From Thalassospiraceae bacterium LMO-JJ14 (GTDB lineage Bacteria > Pseudomonadota > Alphaproteobacteria > Rhodospirillales > Casp-alpha2), in the NCBI GenBank assembly GCA_021555105.2, contig CP134604.1, forward strand, positions 2,728,001 through 2,792,000: a DNA stretch of 64,000 nucleotides, in the 5' to 3' direction. The notes beneath the pieces were generated by a model that did not search any database, had not been told where the DNA came from, and saw only the letters and a list, made by a program, of their open reading frames with translations. Below, in pieces: positions 1 to 9,386 of this stretch; within the stretch, counting starts at the first letter, position 1; every line of letters starts with the position of its first letter. Made by a program: the position numbers and the translations under genes.

Positions 1-962
1 GGGTATGCCATCCACGCGACAAGTCCGAGTGCGATCCAGAATATTTCCCTGATCCTGCGCACCGCAGCGCAGGCAAGGCCAAGGCCGGGTACGCCGGTTA
101 TGGCACCGGAAATCAGGACAAAAGCCCCTTCCTGTGCACCGATACCGAGCGGAATGAAAAACACGGCAGCCCGTATCATCTGTGCAAGCGCCTCAATCAT
201 CCAGGCATCCGCCCAACCGATTTCATTCCCGAGGAGCAGAAACGTCACGTATATTTCAACGACGCCCAGTACCCAGTTAATGAAGGCAAGGACGAGCGAC
301 GCCAATAACCGCCCACGATGGCGCGTGTAGAAAGTGACAAATCGATGGTCCAGCTCTTCGATGACCCTGATTGCTCCGGCGGCGCGCTCCGCCCATGCTT
401 GCCCGGAAAACCTCGCCACCAGCCAACTTGATGCCTTGTATCGCTGGATCGCGAACATCAGTAACGTACCTATACTCAGAAAGACCAACCCTGCACTGGC
501 GGTGGCTTGCAGCGGGCCGTCGATCACGTCGGAGAGAGCCATGAAAACGAAGCCGATCATCAGGAATACGATCAGGCCAATCATGTTGACGGTCCGCGCC
601 ATGACGATCGAAGCCGTCGCTTCGGTATAACGCACGCCATACCTGGCCTTGAGGAGCACTGCTTTGACAGGTTCGCCTGCAAAACCGCCGGCGGGAACGG
701 TATTGTTGAACGCCTCGCCTGCCAAGCGGACGATAAAGGTTCGCCTTATCCAGGTCAGACTCACCGGTAGCGATGTCAGGATCAGCAGCCAGGAAACAGA
801 ATCGCCCAGAAACGCCAGAAAATAGATGCCGATGACAATAACGATCCCCACGGCACCGACCTGAAGCACCCGCCCGGCAACATCGTTCAGGTCGATACCG
901 CTGATAATCCAATACAGCAGACCGACACCAATCAAAAGCGAGAGGACTTTCCAGCTACGCAT
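1..962 (-). CDS. hpnL: HpnL-like integral membrane protein (UPF0104/LPG-synthase TM family), partial
   Basis: The reading frame starts at the ATG at 960-962 and runs off the left edge of the window, giving about 320 residues without a stop. The N-terminus (MRSWKVLSLLIGVGLLYWII) is a membrane segment, and further hydrophobic helices follow along the whole length. Around residues 85-100 lies a conserved-looking NNTVPAGGFAGEPVKA segment, and near the end FFIPLGIGAQEGAFVL, both typical of the lysylphosphatidylglycerol-synthase transmembrane / UPF0104 family. The hopanoid-associated member is HpnL, a putative lipid-handling membrane protein of unknown reaction. The start overlaps the 3' end of hpnN by 8 nt, so the two are translationally coupled. 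A longer competing frame at 277-912 is arginine-rich and is only a shadow. The hpnL symbol rests on family plus position; a generic UPF0104 flippase is the alternative. Confidence 0.75.
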   Translation of the reverse strand, partial: MRSWKVLSLLIGVGLLYWIISGIDLNDVAGRVLQVGAVGIVIVIGIYFLAFLGDSVSWLLILTSLPVSLTWIRRTFIVRLAGEAFNNTVPAGGFAGEPVKAVLLKARYGVRYTEATASIVMARTVNMIGLIVFLMIGFVFMALSDVIDGPLQATASAGLVFLSIGTLLMFAIQRYKASSWLVARFSGQAWAERAAGAIRVIEELDHRFVTFYTRHRGRLLASLVLAFINWVLGVVEIYVTFLLLGNEIGWADAWMIEALAQMIRAAVFFIPLGIGAQEGAFVLISGAITGVPGLGLACAAVRRIREIFWIALGLVAWMAY

Positions 963-3621
963 CCACCTGCCCATTATCAATATGGCCTTTATCCGAATGG
1001 CCAGCATCACGAGAACGCATCATCAGCGCCATCAGCGCCGGCAGGAATATCAGAATCGCGACCAGGCTTAGCGATATGGCGATACTGAGCAATAGCCCCA
1101 TGCTGGCTGTCCCCGGATGGCCGGAAAGCATGATCGAGCCGAATGACCCCAGCGTCGTCAGGGCGCTCAGCAGAACAGCACGCGGTGTCGTCGTCGACAT
1201 GGCATCGTGGTGGTCGGTATCGCTCGCGACAATGGCGCGCTGGCGCAACACGATGTGAATGCCGAAATCGACACTCAGGCCGAACAGAAGCGGCAGCACG
1301 ATCACATTGGCAAAATTGAACGGCACACCAGCCACGGCAGAAACCGCCAAGGTCCACAATGCGGCGACACAAACGGGTGCGAAAACCAGAAAGACGTCCC
1401 GGAGACGACGCAAAACAACCCAAAGCACGCAGCCTATGCCCAGCAAGGCAATAACCAGCGCCTTGCCAAAAGCGTCCAGAACGGCGCGACCTGCTTCGAC
1501 GATGATTATCGGTCCGCCTGTGGCTTGCGGCGCAACGCTCTGCACTGCCTCGACGAATTCACGAAGCCTTACCGGGTCGCGCAAATCGGCTTTCGGCCGC
1601 ACATCTAGGCGGGCTCTGCCGTCCTCGCTCAGATACCTGCTTTTCAGTTCCGCCGGAAGCCCTGCGACATCCACTTCCGAAGCTTCGAGCGCCGTCACCA
1701 GATCTTCAAGACGTCCCGGCAGATACCTGAAAAGTGCCTGATTGATACGCGCCGCCTGCTCTGCACGAGTGCCGTTCAATGCGGCAGCCAAACGGGTCGC
1801 TGCCGGGCCAAGAGCGGCATCGCTGGACAAGGCACTCAAGCTTTCGGCAATCTGATTCAACGCCGTATCCAGATTCTGCCCCGACAACGCAATCGCGCCT
1901 GGAGGAGCGAAAAACGCCGGCCCCATGAAGAGTGCCATACGCTCAATGATGGCAAGTTTGGCCGCCTGCGCATCCGGGATCAGTGAAAATATACTGTCGA
2001 CATTATCGACCGCATCCAGCGCCTGCAGTTCGGCGATTATTTTCTCCGCACCTGCCATGTCCGGTGTGAGAATTTCCGATGAGTACGGGTGGATATCACC
2101 ATCACCCATCAGATCGAAGAGTGTCACCACGGATGGTGCATCCGGGTCCTTCAGGTTCATCGGGTCGAAGTCGAAACGGGTGCCGGTGGCAAGCCATGCG
2201 GACACGATTGCACTCACAACACCGATCATGACGATCTTTGCCGCCGATTTCCGGAACCTGCGTTGAGGATGCGGTGTTTCATGCATGGCCTTGAGCACCG
2301 GCGGTGTGCGAACCAGCAGCCGCAACAATGCAGGCAACACTGTCAAATTGCAGATCAGCGCAATGAACATGCCGACACCTGCAATAAGGCCAAGCTCGGC
2401 AAGCCCGACATAATCCGTCGGTAAAAACGAGAAGAATGCGATAGCCGTGGTTAGTGCGCAGATCGCGAGGGACCCGCCGACGCTACGCCCACCCTTGGCA
2501 AGCGCTTCCGACCACTGACCGGACAAACCTGAATACTCAACAGCCCTGAGCACGAAATGAATGCCGAAATCGACACTAAGACCGACAAACAACACAGCAA
2601 ACGCGACGGAAATCAGATTCAACGAACCCAGCGCCAGAATTGCGAAGGCCCCCGTCCACAACAAACCGAAAATCAGGGTCATGAATAGGGCAACCATCAC
2701 CCCCAAAGAACGAATGCCTATCATCAAAACAAGGATAACAATCGTCAGCGAAATCAGACCGGCAAGCCCCATCCCCTCTTCGACGCTTTTCAATTCATCG
2801 CTTTCCAGCGCTGCCGACCCGGTCAGGCGCAGATTATACCCTCCATCCAGCAATTTTTCGTTTTGGGCGATTTCATGAACCGTATCGCTGGCACGAGCCG
2901 CCGGATGCAGGGAGCCATAATCGAGTTTCGGCCGTGTCTGGATCAACCGACGCACCGGACCGGTGGCCGGCATTGCCCCCAAAATCAACTCGGACCAAAC
3001 AAGGTGCGCATCCTCGCCTGCCCGCACGCGTTCGGCGACATCCGCCATCTTGTCTAAAACGGCGGCGGCTTCGGCTGATGTCCCTGTCTTCGTACCCGCA
3101 TCCGCCATCAGTTCAAGCATCCCGGCAAGGCCAAATAAATTCGGCTGCTGCCAGAGTGTCCCGAGAAAAGGCTGTGCCGACGCAAGCTTTAGGGAAAGGT
3201 CTTCAAGCTCTGTTGTCTCTAGATACAGAAAACCGTGCTTGCGCAGGAACGGATCGGCTTCGGCGGCAAAAACATCCTCGAAAATCTCGGCTCTGGCCCG
3301 CATGGCATCGACAAGACGCCGCACACTGTCATCCGCGGCATCGGCGTTCGAAGCTTCAAGTACGACCAGAAGGTTGCTGTCCAGAACCGGGAACGCCTGA
3401 TCGAGGGCAATCGCATTCTGGCGAAATGCGAGATCCGCCGATAACATGTCCTCGTTATCGGTATCGATGCGCAGATTTTCCGCCAGATAGAAAACGGCAG
3501 CAATACTGATCAGAATGGATGTGACAAGCACCAGCACGGCACGCCGCTGGCAAATATCCACCCAGCAGCCGACGCCGTTGGCGAAACGGTCATCTTCCCG
3601 GTTTTCCGCTGTCGGCAGCAC
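955..3621 (-). CDS. hpnN: Hopanoid-associated RND transporter HpnN
   Basis: This is an inner-membrane RND/MMPL transporter. In Rhodopseudomonas, HpnN moves hopanoids from the inner to the outer membrane. The sequence shows the two-fold RND plan: a TM helix at about residues 25-45, a periplasmic domain, a bundle of five TM helices (about 285-440), a second TM and periplasmic domain, and a second TM bundle near the C-terminus. The motif GLSVDFGIHFVLR recurs in the second half as GLSVDFGIHIVLR. At 888 aa it fits the family length. I place the start at the GTG at 3621, because AGGAGG lies 5 nt upstream; the GTG at 3639 is possible but has no comparable ribosome site. It is coupled to the hpnL-like gene downstream and is divergent from the phosphotransferase at 3765. 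Confidence 0.9.
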   Translation of the reverse strand: MLPTAENREDDRFANGVGCWVDICQRRAVLVLVTSILISIAAVFYLAENLRIDTDNEDMLSADLAFRQNAIALDQAFPVLDSNLLVVLEASNADAADDSVRRLVDAMRARAEIFEDVFAAEADPFLRKHGFLYLETTELEDLSLKLASAQPFLGTLWQQPNLFGLAGMLELMADAGTKTGTSAEAAAVLDKMADVAERVRAGEDAHLVWSELILGAMPATGPVRRLIQTRPKLDYGSLHPAARASDTVHEIAQNEKLLDGGYNLRLTGSAALESDELKSVEEGMGLAGLISLTIVILVLMIGIRSLGVMVALFMTLIFGLLWTGAFAILALGSLNLISVAFAVLFVGLSVDFGIHFVLRAVEYSGLSGQWSEALAKGGRSVGGSLAICALTTAIAFFSFLPTDYVGLAELGLIAGVGMFIALICNLTVLPALLRLLVRTPPVLKAMHETPHPQRRFRKSAAKIVMIGVVSAIVSAWLATGTRFDFDPMNLKDPDAPSVVTLFDLMGDGDIHPYSSEILTPDMAGAEKIIAELQALDAVDNVDSIFSLIPDAQAAKLAIIERMALFMGPAFFAPPGAIALSGQNLDTALNQIAESLSALSSDAALGPAATRLAAALNGTRAEQAARINQALFRYLPGRLEDLVTALEASEVDVAGLPAELKSRYLSEDGRARLDVRPKADLRDPVRLREFVEAVQSVAPQATGGPIIIVEAGRAVLDAFGKALVIALLGIGCVLWVVLRRLRDVFLVFAPVCVAALWTLAVSAVAGVPFNFANVIVLPLLFGLSVDFGIHIVLRQRAIVASDTDHHDAMSTTTPRAVLLSALTTLGSFGSIMLSGHPGTASMGLLLSIAISLSLVAILIFLPALMALMMRSRDAGHSDKGHIDNGQVDA

Positions 3622-3764
3622 GCGGCCCTCCTGCTCCACCCGGCACCAGTCACCTTGGAACCATCAACGGCTTATACGAAGCAACATGGCCCGGAACAAC
3701 CGTTCTTGACAGCAGCGCCTCTGCCGCACACCTTCCCGGCACCTGTGAGGAGCGCGATACGGTT

Positions 3765-4376
3765 ATGAAAAAACCCCCATTCGATCAACGGATCGCAGCT
3801 GTTATGGTACGGCCGCTCGTCCATACGTCGATAACGCCCAACCATATCTCGCTGTTTACACTCGTACTGGCGTTGAGCGGGGCTGGAATGCTTGCAACCG
3901 GGGATGCTCATCTTGCCGTCTGGGGGGCCGGGCTGTTCGTCATAGCCCGCTTTTTCGATCATTTTGACGGTGAATTGGCGCGCCAGTCCGGCAAAACGTC
4001 AAAGCTCGGGTATTATCTCGACTACATTGTCGGGTCCGTCAGTTACGCCGCGCTTTTCTTCTGCATGGGCTGGGGTTTCAAAGACAGCGATCTCGGCATT
4101 TGGGCCATTGTGCTCGGGTCCGGTGGCGCTGCCGCCGCAATCATTTCGATGTTTACAAACCTGGGTATCGACCGTGAAACCGGTGGTGATGAAAGCGGGG
4201 CGGCCGTCGGTTATCCCGGTTTCGCCGGTTTTGAGCTGGAAGACGGGATTTACCTTCTGTGGCCGGTTACCTGGCTCGGCTTTCTTTATCCGTTTTTTAT
4301 CGCCGCCGGATTTGGCGCTACGGTTTATTGCCTGTACACCTGCGTCACGCTACTCAGGATGCGCGCGCGTCCTTGA
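3765..4376 (+). CDS. CDP-alcohol phosphotransferase-like protein with altered active-site motif (CAP-1)
   Basis: This 203-aa membrane protein belongs to the CDP-alcohol phosphatidyltransferase family, whose members transfer a phosphoalcohol (or phosphonate) from CMP to a lipid alcohol or the reverse. The signature D-x2-DG-x2-AR-x8-G-x3-D-x3-D is seen as D65, D68-G69, A72-R73, G82 and D86. The last position is G90 instead of the aspartate normally assigned as catalytic base. Hydrophobic segments occupy about 28-63, 91-125 and 165-195. It is divergent from hpnN and convergent with a second family member (4354-4965), the two 3' ends overlapping by 23 bp. Its setting beside PEP mutase suggests phosphonolipid work. 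The missing Asp could mean altered chemistry, a structural partner of the second copy, or loss of activity. Confidence 0.8.
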   Translation: MKKPPFDQRIAAVMVRPLVHTSITPNHISLFTLVLALSGAGMLATGDAHLAVWGAGLFVIARFFDHFDGELARQSGKTSKLGYYLDYIVGSVSYAALFFCMGWGFKDSDLGIWAIVLGSGGAAAAIISMFTNLGIDRETGGDESGAAVGYPGFAGFELEDGIYLLWPVTWLGFLYPFFIAAGFGATVYCLYTCVTLLRMRARP

Positions 4377-4965
4377 GGGCTTTGCGAAACAGGAAAACAA
4401 ACAGGATTGCGAAAGCCGGTGCACCGATGGCGGCGGCCGTTAAAAGCTGATCGGACCAGCCGAGCAGCACGGCAATCGGCACGAACAGCATCGCATCATC
4501 CGGATCAAAGCCGAAAATACCGCCGATCTCGGCAGCGCGTGCACCCTGAAGCCGTTCAATTCGGATAACCAGCATCAGGATTGTTGCCACCGCACCGCCC
4601 GCCAGAATCCCCATCGGAATGGCCCAAAGACCGAAACCGCTTTCGCGCAATCCGATGCCGAGTCCAACAAAGATCAAGGCATTGCAGAACGCATCGGCGA
4701 ACAGATCGTAGGTGTGCCCGCCCGGACTTGTCCGCCCCGTCATGCGCGCCAGATCCCCGTCTGCACGGTCCAGCAACATCGAAAGAATGAACAGTATTGC
4801 ACCGTAGTTCGACCATTCAACTTTGCCATATGCCAAGCAAACGGCAGCGCCGACACCGGCAAGAATACGAACCGTCGTTACCTGGTTCGGCGTTACCGGC
4901 GTCTTTGCCAGCGGACGGACGATGGTTGCCCGTGCGATCTTGTGGATCCATGTGTTATGCGACAT
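4354..4965 (-). CDS. CDP-alcohol phosphotransferase (CAP-2), candidate phosphonolipid synthase
   Basis: This 203-aa membrane protein carries the complete CDP-alcohol phosphotransferase signature: D66, D69-G70, A73-R74, G83, D87 and D91. These residues bind two metal ions and the CDP moiety at the membrane face. Hydrophobic helices follow at about 32-65, 93-130 and 155-195. It starts 8 nt after the stop of phosphonopyruvate decarboxylase and is therefore the last gene of a pepM-ppd-CAP operon read leftwards. In that setting the likely reaction is transfer of a CMP-activated phosphonate (for example CMP-2-aminoethylphosphonate) to diacylglycerol or another lipid alcohol. Family and operon are seen; the precise donor and acceptor are inferred. 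A common phosphatidylglycerophosphate-type synthase is less likely given the neighbours. Confidence 0.85.
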   Translation of the reverse strand: MSHNTWIHKIARATIVRPLAKTPVTPNQVTTVRILAGVGAAVCLAYGKVEWSNYGAILFILSMLLDRADGDLARMTGRTSPGGHTYDLFADAFCNALIFVGLGIGLRESGFGLWAIPMGILAGGAVATILMLVIRIERLQGARAAEIGGIFGFDPDDAMLFVPIAVLLGWSDQLLTAAAIGAPAFAILFVFLFRKALKDARAS

Positions 4966-4973
4966 GCCCTGCC

Positions 4974-6116
4974 CTAATCTTCCGCAAGAAAGTCCTTGAA
5001 GCGTCGTGCAACTTCGGGCGGCTTCACTGTCGGCCGGCCGAGTTTGGGCAACGAGCCGGGGGCGATCTTCATATGGATCAGTGTCGGCCCCGCCCCTTTC
5101 AGGGCAGCCTCAAGGGCCTGTTCCAGTCCTGCCGTGTCGTCGGCACGAACGGAATTTGCATATCCGCATGCTACCGCACAGGCCGCGAAATCGACACCAC
5201 CTGAAACCGTCGGCTGCCCGCCCGTTGAATCGTAGGTGCCGTTATCGAGGAGCAGATGTACCAGGTTCTTTGGCCGGTAAGCTCCGATGGTCGACAGCGT
5301 CCCCATCTTCATCATCAACGCGCCATCGCCATCGACGACGATGATCGGCTTGTCGGTGTTCAATGCCACGCCAAGCCCCATACCGGCAGCACAGCCCATG
5401 GAGCCGACCTGATACAAGTGCTGTTTCCGGTCCTCAATCGTGAATAACTCACGCCCGGACTTGCCTGTTGTTACGATGATTCCGGCATTGTCGGGGGCCA
5501 CTTTCAGCATCGCCTCAAGCGCAGCGTAGCGGCCTGGTAGATCGCCATGATTGCGAAGATCGGCAACACTGCCACCAGCATCTGCAACGGGGTTCACAAC
5601 ATCGCCAAGGTCCTGATCGGCAACATCGCCCTTTTGCATGATGAAAGCCGCCGGCAACTGGCTTTCGTTCATCTGCGCCAGTACATCATCCAGCATAGGC
5701 GCGACGTTGTCGTCATCCGAGGGGAAAAGGCTATAGGGAATGCGCATGACTTCGAACAGGTCCGGCGTAATTTCGCCCATCAATTCATGTTGCGGCTCGT
5801 CGCTCAATCCCGGACCGGCGCGCCACGTGCAGATGACGAGAGTCGGTATGCGGAACGGATAGTTCAGTGATGTCAGTGGATTGACCGCGTTTCCCAGGCC
5901 GGAATTCTGAAACATGACCACGGTTTGACGTCCGCACAACCAGGCACCTGCGGCGATTGCTACCGCTTCGCCTTCACTGGCGGCAGCGACATAGCTGGCG
6001 TCATTGTCATTCAGCACGCCATTGATCAATGGCGTCAGAAATGAACACGGCACGCCGGTAAAGAAATCAAACCCCTTGAACTTGGCGTGACGCAGAAACG
6101 TTTCCGCATCGATCAC
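4974..6116 (-). CDS. ppd: Phosphonopyruvate decarboxylase
   Basis: This 380-aa thiamine-diphosphate enzyme makes phosphonoacetaldehyde and CO2 from phosphonopyruvate, the irreversible step that pulls PEP mutase forward. The N-terminal pyrimidine-binding half contains [16 protein letters not shown] (about 18-33) and the [11 protein letters not shown] segment (47-57) with the ThDP-activating glutamate. The C-terminal half has the ThDP/Mg motif GDG at 263-265 followed by N292 in [16 protein letters not shown]. Length fits Ppd (about 375-400 aa) and is shorter than acetolactate-synthase relatives. It starts with GTG overlapping the pepM stop (GTGA, 4 nt), and the CAP-2 gene follows after 8 nt. 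Sulfopyruvate decarboxylase is the nearest alternative, but the fused PEP mutase immediately upstream decides for phosphonopyruvate. Confidence 0.93.
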   Translation of the reverse strand: MIDAETFLRHAKFKGFDFFTGVPCSFLTPLINGVLNDNDASYVAAASEGEAVAIAAGAWLCGRQTVVMFQNSGLGNAVNPLTSLNYPFRIPTLVICTWRAGPGLSDEPQHELMGEITPDLFEVMRIPYSLFPSDDDNVAPMLDDVLAQMNESQLPAAFIMQKGDVADQDLGDVVNPVADAGGSVADLRNHGDLPGRYAALEAMLKVAPDNAGIIVTTGKSGRELFTIEDRKQHLYQVGSMGCAAGMGLGVALNTDKPIIVVDGDGALMMKMGTLSTIGAYRPKNLVHLLLDNGTYDSTGGQPTVSGGVDFAACAVACGYANSVRADDTAGLEQALEAALKGAGPTLIHMKIAPGSLPKLGRPTVKPPEVARRFKDFLAED

Positions 6117-7771
6117 AGGAATTGTCCGGCATTAATCAGATCGGCATAGTCGTCCACATCCAGCCATTGCCCTACGACATAAACGACGGCGATCTTTTCA
6201 CCCTTCTCGGCGAGTCTCGTCAGAAGCTGAGGCAAACCTGCATTCTTTATGGCTCCGTCTTTTTGCATCTGTTCTATTTCATCGCGGACGCGTGCTGCCC
6301 CATTCTCGCTCAATCGAATCAGACCGGTCCATTCTCCGTGGCGTTGATTTTCCGGAATATTATCCCCGGCGGCCTTCAAATATACCGTCTCCTGATCCAG
6401 GTAAGACGCCGAATATGGACGGCTGCACGAAACGAAATCGCGGACCCAGTCATTGGATTTGGATTGACGTTCATGCCATTGCGCATCAGAGACGACAACT
6501 ATGTCCGCTTCGGTGTCTTCAACAAGGTCAATGAAATACTGGCGGAACAGGATATCGCCATAAGAGACATAGACGGGGCCATGCAGTGCATCCAATGCAC
6601 AAGCCAAGCTTGATACTTCACCGCCCCGTTCGTGCATATCGTTATCAATCGTCTTTATATCGGGAAGATTGACAGCATCTTTTTTGTAACCACGGACGAC
6701 CGTGACATCACGTATGCCACTGTTCCTGTATATATCGACCAGGCGACGCAGAAGAGGTTGCCCGCGAACTTCCAGCATGCACTTCGGTTTGTCTTCGGTC
6801 ATTTCACCAAATGCGGAACCGCGTGAAGCGGCCAGTATGATTGCGTTCACCGAATTGGTTTTTTGCGGCAGATATCGGCGTTCTGCATCCGCCAACTCGC
6901 CATTTCCCATCAAATCGAAGACATCGCTCACCGAAACGACGCCATTCTCGATGCCTGAGAGCGAGCGGTCCCGGTAAATCCTGTTCGAAGTCTCACGCAT
7001 CGCCGTAATCGCGGCCCGCATATTGTGATTGGCCCATATAATCAGCGAAGCGCCTGCTTCTTCAAAAGTTTCAGTCGGCGTTGCATAGTACTTGGTCGGC
7101 ACCAGCACGACCGGGCAACGGTTTTCCCAGCTGGAAATGAAAGACAAAACTTCGTCTGCAGTGGACTTTTTGGAGTGAATCAGTATCGCATCGGCACCTG
7201 CCTCGTGATAGGCCTCCGCACGGCGTAATGCTTCTTCGACGCCCCACCCGGCGATCAATGCCTCAACACGCGCAACGATCTGGAAGTCGTCATCAAGCTG
7301 GCTGTCTTTGCCTGCCTTGATCTTACCACAGAACTCGTCGATATCGGCCAAGGGCTGACCGTCGCCGATAAACGAATTGGTTTTCGGGAAAAGCTTGTCC
7401 TCGATACAGATACCGGCAATGCCGCGCTGTTCGAATTTCTGCACTGCACGACGCAAATTGTTGAAGTTGCCCCATCCCGTATCCCCATCAACAAGGATCG
7501 GCAAGGAACTCGCATCGCTCATGAATTCAAGAACATCCAGAATCTGGGTCCAAGAAGCTTCATTGTTGTCACGAACACCCAATGCAGCAGACATCGATAG
7601 TCCGGATGCCCATATTCCCTTGAATCCTGCTTCCTCGACAATCTTCGCGGAAAGCCCATTGTGAGCTTCCATGATGAATTCAAGCTCAGGTGAACAGAGC
7701 ATGTTCCTGAGTTGAGAGGTTTTTCGAAGTGACCGGTTATTTGCCTTTTGTCGCCGTGCTTGTTCAATCAT
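6113..7771 (-). CDS. pepM: Phosphoenolpyruvate mutase fused to a phosphonate nucleotidyltransferase (PepM-PntC type)
   Basis: This is a two-domain protein of 552 aa. Residues 1 to about 295 are PEP mutase, which isomerises PEP to phosphonopyruvate and forms the C-P bond. The diagnostic EDKxxxxxNS motif is at 124-133 ([10 protein letters not shown]), with the metal-site DGDTGWGN stretch near 95-102. Residues about 306-552 are a nucleotidyltransferase: [13 protein letters not shown], then [19 protein letters not shown], ending in [10 protein letters not shown]. PntC-type enzymes make CMP-activated phosphonates, and fusion to PepM is a known arrangement. I use the ATG at 7771 because GAGGA lies 8-9 nt upstream; a TTG 45 nt further upstream has no ribosome site. 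Ppd is coupled by a 4-nt overlap. The P-loop-like signature is slightly unusual (AASRGSAF rather than AAGxGSRL). Confidence 0.94.
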   Translation of the reverse strand: MIEQARRQKANNRSLRKTSQLRNMLCSPELEFIMEAHNGLSAKIVEEAGFKGIWASGLSMSAALGVRDNNEASWTQILDVLEFMSDASSLPILVDGDTGWGNFNNLRRAVQKFEQRGIAGICIEDKLFPKTNSFIGDGQPLADIDEFCGKIKAGKDSQLDDDFQIVARVEALIAGWGVEEALRRAEAYHEAGADAILIHSKKSTADEVLSFISSWENRCPVVLVPTKYYATPTETFEEAGASLIIWANHNMRAAITAMRETSNRIYRDRSLSGIENGVVSVSDVFDLMGNGELADAERRYLPQKTNSVNAIILAASRGSAFGEMTEDKPKCMLEVRGQPLLRRLVDIYRNSGIRDVTVVRGYKKDAVNLPDIKTIDNDMHERGGEVSSLACALDALHGPVYVSYGDILFRQYFIDLVEDTEADIVVVSDAQWHERQSKSNDWVRDFVSCSRPYSASYLDQETVYLKAAGDNIPENQRHGEWTGLIRLSENGAARVRDEIEQMQKDGAIKNAGLPQLLTRLAEKGEKIAVVYVVGQWLDVDDYADLINAGQFL

Positions 7772-7924
7772 TCGATATTCCTCGAGAAAAAGATGCAGCC
7801 ATGACGTTAGTGACAAGGCTTAACGCCAGCGCTCTGTAATCTCAAGAACATCCGTCGAGAAATCGTGACAGCTTGCCCACCACCAGTTATAGGATGGCCG
7901 AATTAACGAACCGTGGAGGCGAAA

Positions 7925-8680
7925 ATGCTCCGAACTCCCCATTTGACCGACGACGATCTCGCCGCCTTCGAGCGTGACGGCTATCTGGTGAAACGAGGTG
8001 GTTTCAACCCCGAAGACATGGCGCTGATTTCAGCCTGGACGGACGACGTTCTGGCGATGCCCGAAGTTTCGGGCCGGCACTGGGTGTATCATGAGGAAAG
8101 CCGCAAGGATGGTGCCGATCTGGTCAACAGAATCGAAAACATCGCCCCATTTCATGACGGTTTCCATACCATGACCGAGGCACTCAAGGCGCCGGTGTCG
8201 CAACTGCTCGGCGAGCCTGCTACGCTTTTCAAGGAAAAAATTAATTTCAAAATGCCGGGTGGCGGCGGCTTCGCACCGCATCAGGACAGCCAGGCCGGTT
8301 GGGATACTTATGCCGACTTCTTCATTTCCGCACTCGTCAGCATTGACAGAGCGACCCTTGAAAACGGCTGCCTGCAGCTCGTCGCCGGACACCACAAATC
8401 AGGTCTGGTGAAGTCGTGGGAGCCCCTCAACGATGATGAAATGAAGGGCATGTTCTTCGAGCCGGTCCCGACCGAGCCGGGCGATATCGTATTCTTTGAC
8501 TGCTATGCGCCGCATGCCTCCGAAGCCAACATGAGCGACAGCGTACGCCGGATATACTATGCGACCTATAACCGTGCCTCGGCCGGGGATCACATGGCGC
8601 AGTATTACGCCGACAAGCACAAAAACTTTCCGCCCGACATCGACCGCGATCCGGATAAGAAATACGTTTTCCGGGTTTGA
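7925..8680 (+). CDS. PhyH-family Fe(II)/2-oxoglutarate dioxygenase, PhnY/TmpA-like
   Basis: This 251-aa phytanoyl-CoA-dioxygenase-family protein keeps the iron ligands H119-x-D121 (in GGGGFAPHQDSQAGW) and H197 (in FFDCYAPHASEANM), with R208/R209 placed to hold 2-oxoglutarate. The family includes PhnY and TmpA, which hydroxylate C1 of 2-aminoethylphosphonate or its trimethyl derivative. The segments KEKINFKMPGGGGFAPHQD and HWVYHEES resemble that subgroup as I remember it. The start is the ATG at 7925, with GGAGG 5 nt upstream; an in-frame GTG at 7913 lies before that site. It is divergent from pepM, sharing a ~150-bp intergenic region. A role in 1-hydroxylation of a phosphonate headgroup is inference; other PhyH substrates, such as lipids, remain possible. 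Confidence 0.8.
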   Translation: MLRTPHLTDDDLAAFERDGYLVKRGGFNPEDMALISAWTDDVLAMPEVSGRHWVYHEESRKDGADLVNRIENIAPFHDGFHTMTEALKAPVSQLLGEPATLFKEKINFKMPGGGGFAPHQDSQAGWDTYADFFISALVSIDRATLENGCLQLVAGHHKSGLVKSWEPLNDDEMKGMFFEPVPTEPGDIVFFDCYAPHASEANMSDSVRRIYYATYNRASAGDHMAQYYADKHKNFPPDIDRDPDKKYVFRV

Positions 8681-8703
8681 TCGGAGGGTTTAGAAGCGCA
8701 GCC

Positions 8704-9354
8704 TCAAGGCAAGCCGTTTCGTCCATGACGCATAAATGCAGGGCGTTCGCTCAGTAATTCGTAGTAGGCAGTAACCGCGTTCATTTCGGGACGTGAAATA
8801 CCGTCCAGCATAAACCACCTGTTGACCACAAGACCGACTGGAATGTCAGCGAGTGTGAAATCAGCGCCGACAACATACGGCCCACCGCTTTCCAGATGCG
8901 CATTCAGCAACCCTATTTCATGAATAAGGTCCGCACGGCCGCGTTCGACGAACCACGGGTTGTCCCATGGGTGCTCACCCAACTGTCCGCCAAGAAATGC
9001 ACCTCGCAAGGCATGCGTTACATCGTAGGCAACCCAGTCCATCCACTGTTCAATCTTTTGACGTTGAACAAGGCCCGACGGATACAGGATCTCATTACAT
9101 GCCTTGGCGGCCAGATATCGAATGATCGCATTCGATTCCCGCATAACATTGTCGCCATCGATGACCACCGGCACTTGAGCTGCGGGATTGAGCGCCAAAA
9201 ATTCCGGGCTTGTACAGGCCTTGAAACCGCGCCCGTAATCCTGCCGGTCATAAGCGATGCTCAATTCGTCGCAGGCCCAAAGGACCTTCCGGACATTAAA
9301 CGAATTGCTGCGCCCGAGTATCTGCAACACCGGTGTGTCGCTGCTGACTGACAT
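8704..9354 (-). CDS. Glutathione S-transferase family protein
   Basis: This 216-aa soluble protein has the two-domain GST layout. The thioredoxin-like N-terminal domain is at about 8-88, with LGRSNSFNVRKVLWACDEL at the glutathione site, the cis-proline segment AAQVPVVIDGD and the ESNAIIRYLA motif. An all-helical C-terminal domain follows, with GPYVVGADFTLADIPVG. A ribosome site AAAGGA precedes the ATG by 6 nt. It follows the nucleotidyltransferase gene by 32 bp and probably belongs to an hpnA-nucleotidyltransferase-GST transcription unit read leftwards. Its 3' end converges with the dioxygenase. It resembles the GST at 54112 in motif wording but is not a close copy. The substrate cannot be told from the sequence. 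Confidence 0.88.
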   Translation of the reverse strand: MSVSSDTPVLQILGRSNSFNVRKVLWACDELSIAYDRQDYGRGFKACTSPEFLALNPAAQVPVVIDGDNVMRESNAIIRYLAAKACNEILYPSGLVQRQKIEQWMDWVAYDVTHALRGAFLGGQLGEHPWDNPWFVERGRADLIHEIGLLNAHLESGGPYVVGADFTLADIPVGLVVNRWFMLDGISRPEMNAVTAYYELLSERPAFMRHGRNGLP

Positions 9355-9386
9355 GGCGGTTCCTTTCAGGCTCTTGTATGAGCGGA

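Noticed and set aside
277-912. 211-codon minus-strand frame near the left edge
   Set aside because: Arg/Cys-rich, with no membrane or family pattern. The overlapping frame from 962 encodes a clear UPF0104-type membrane protein.
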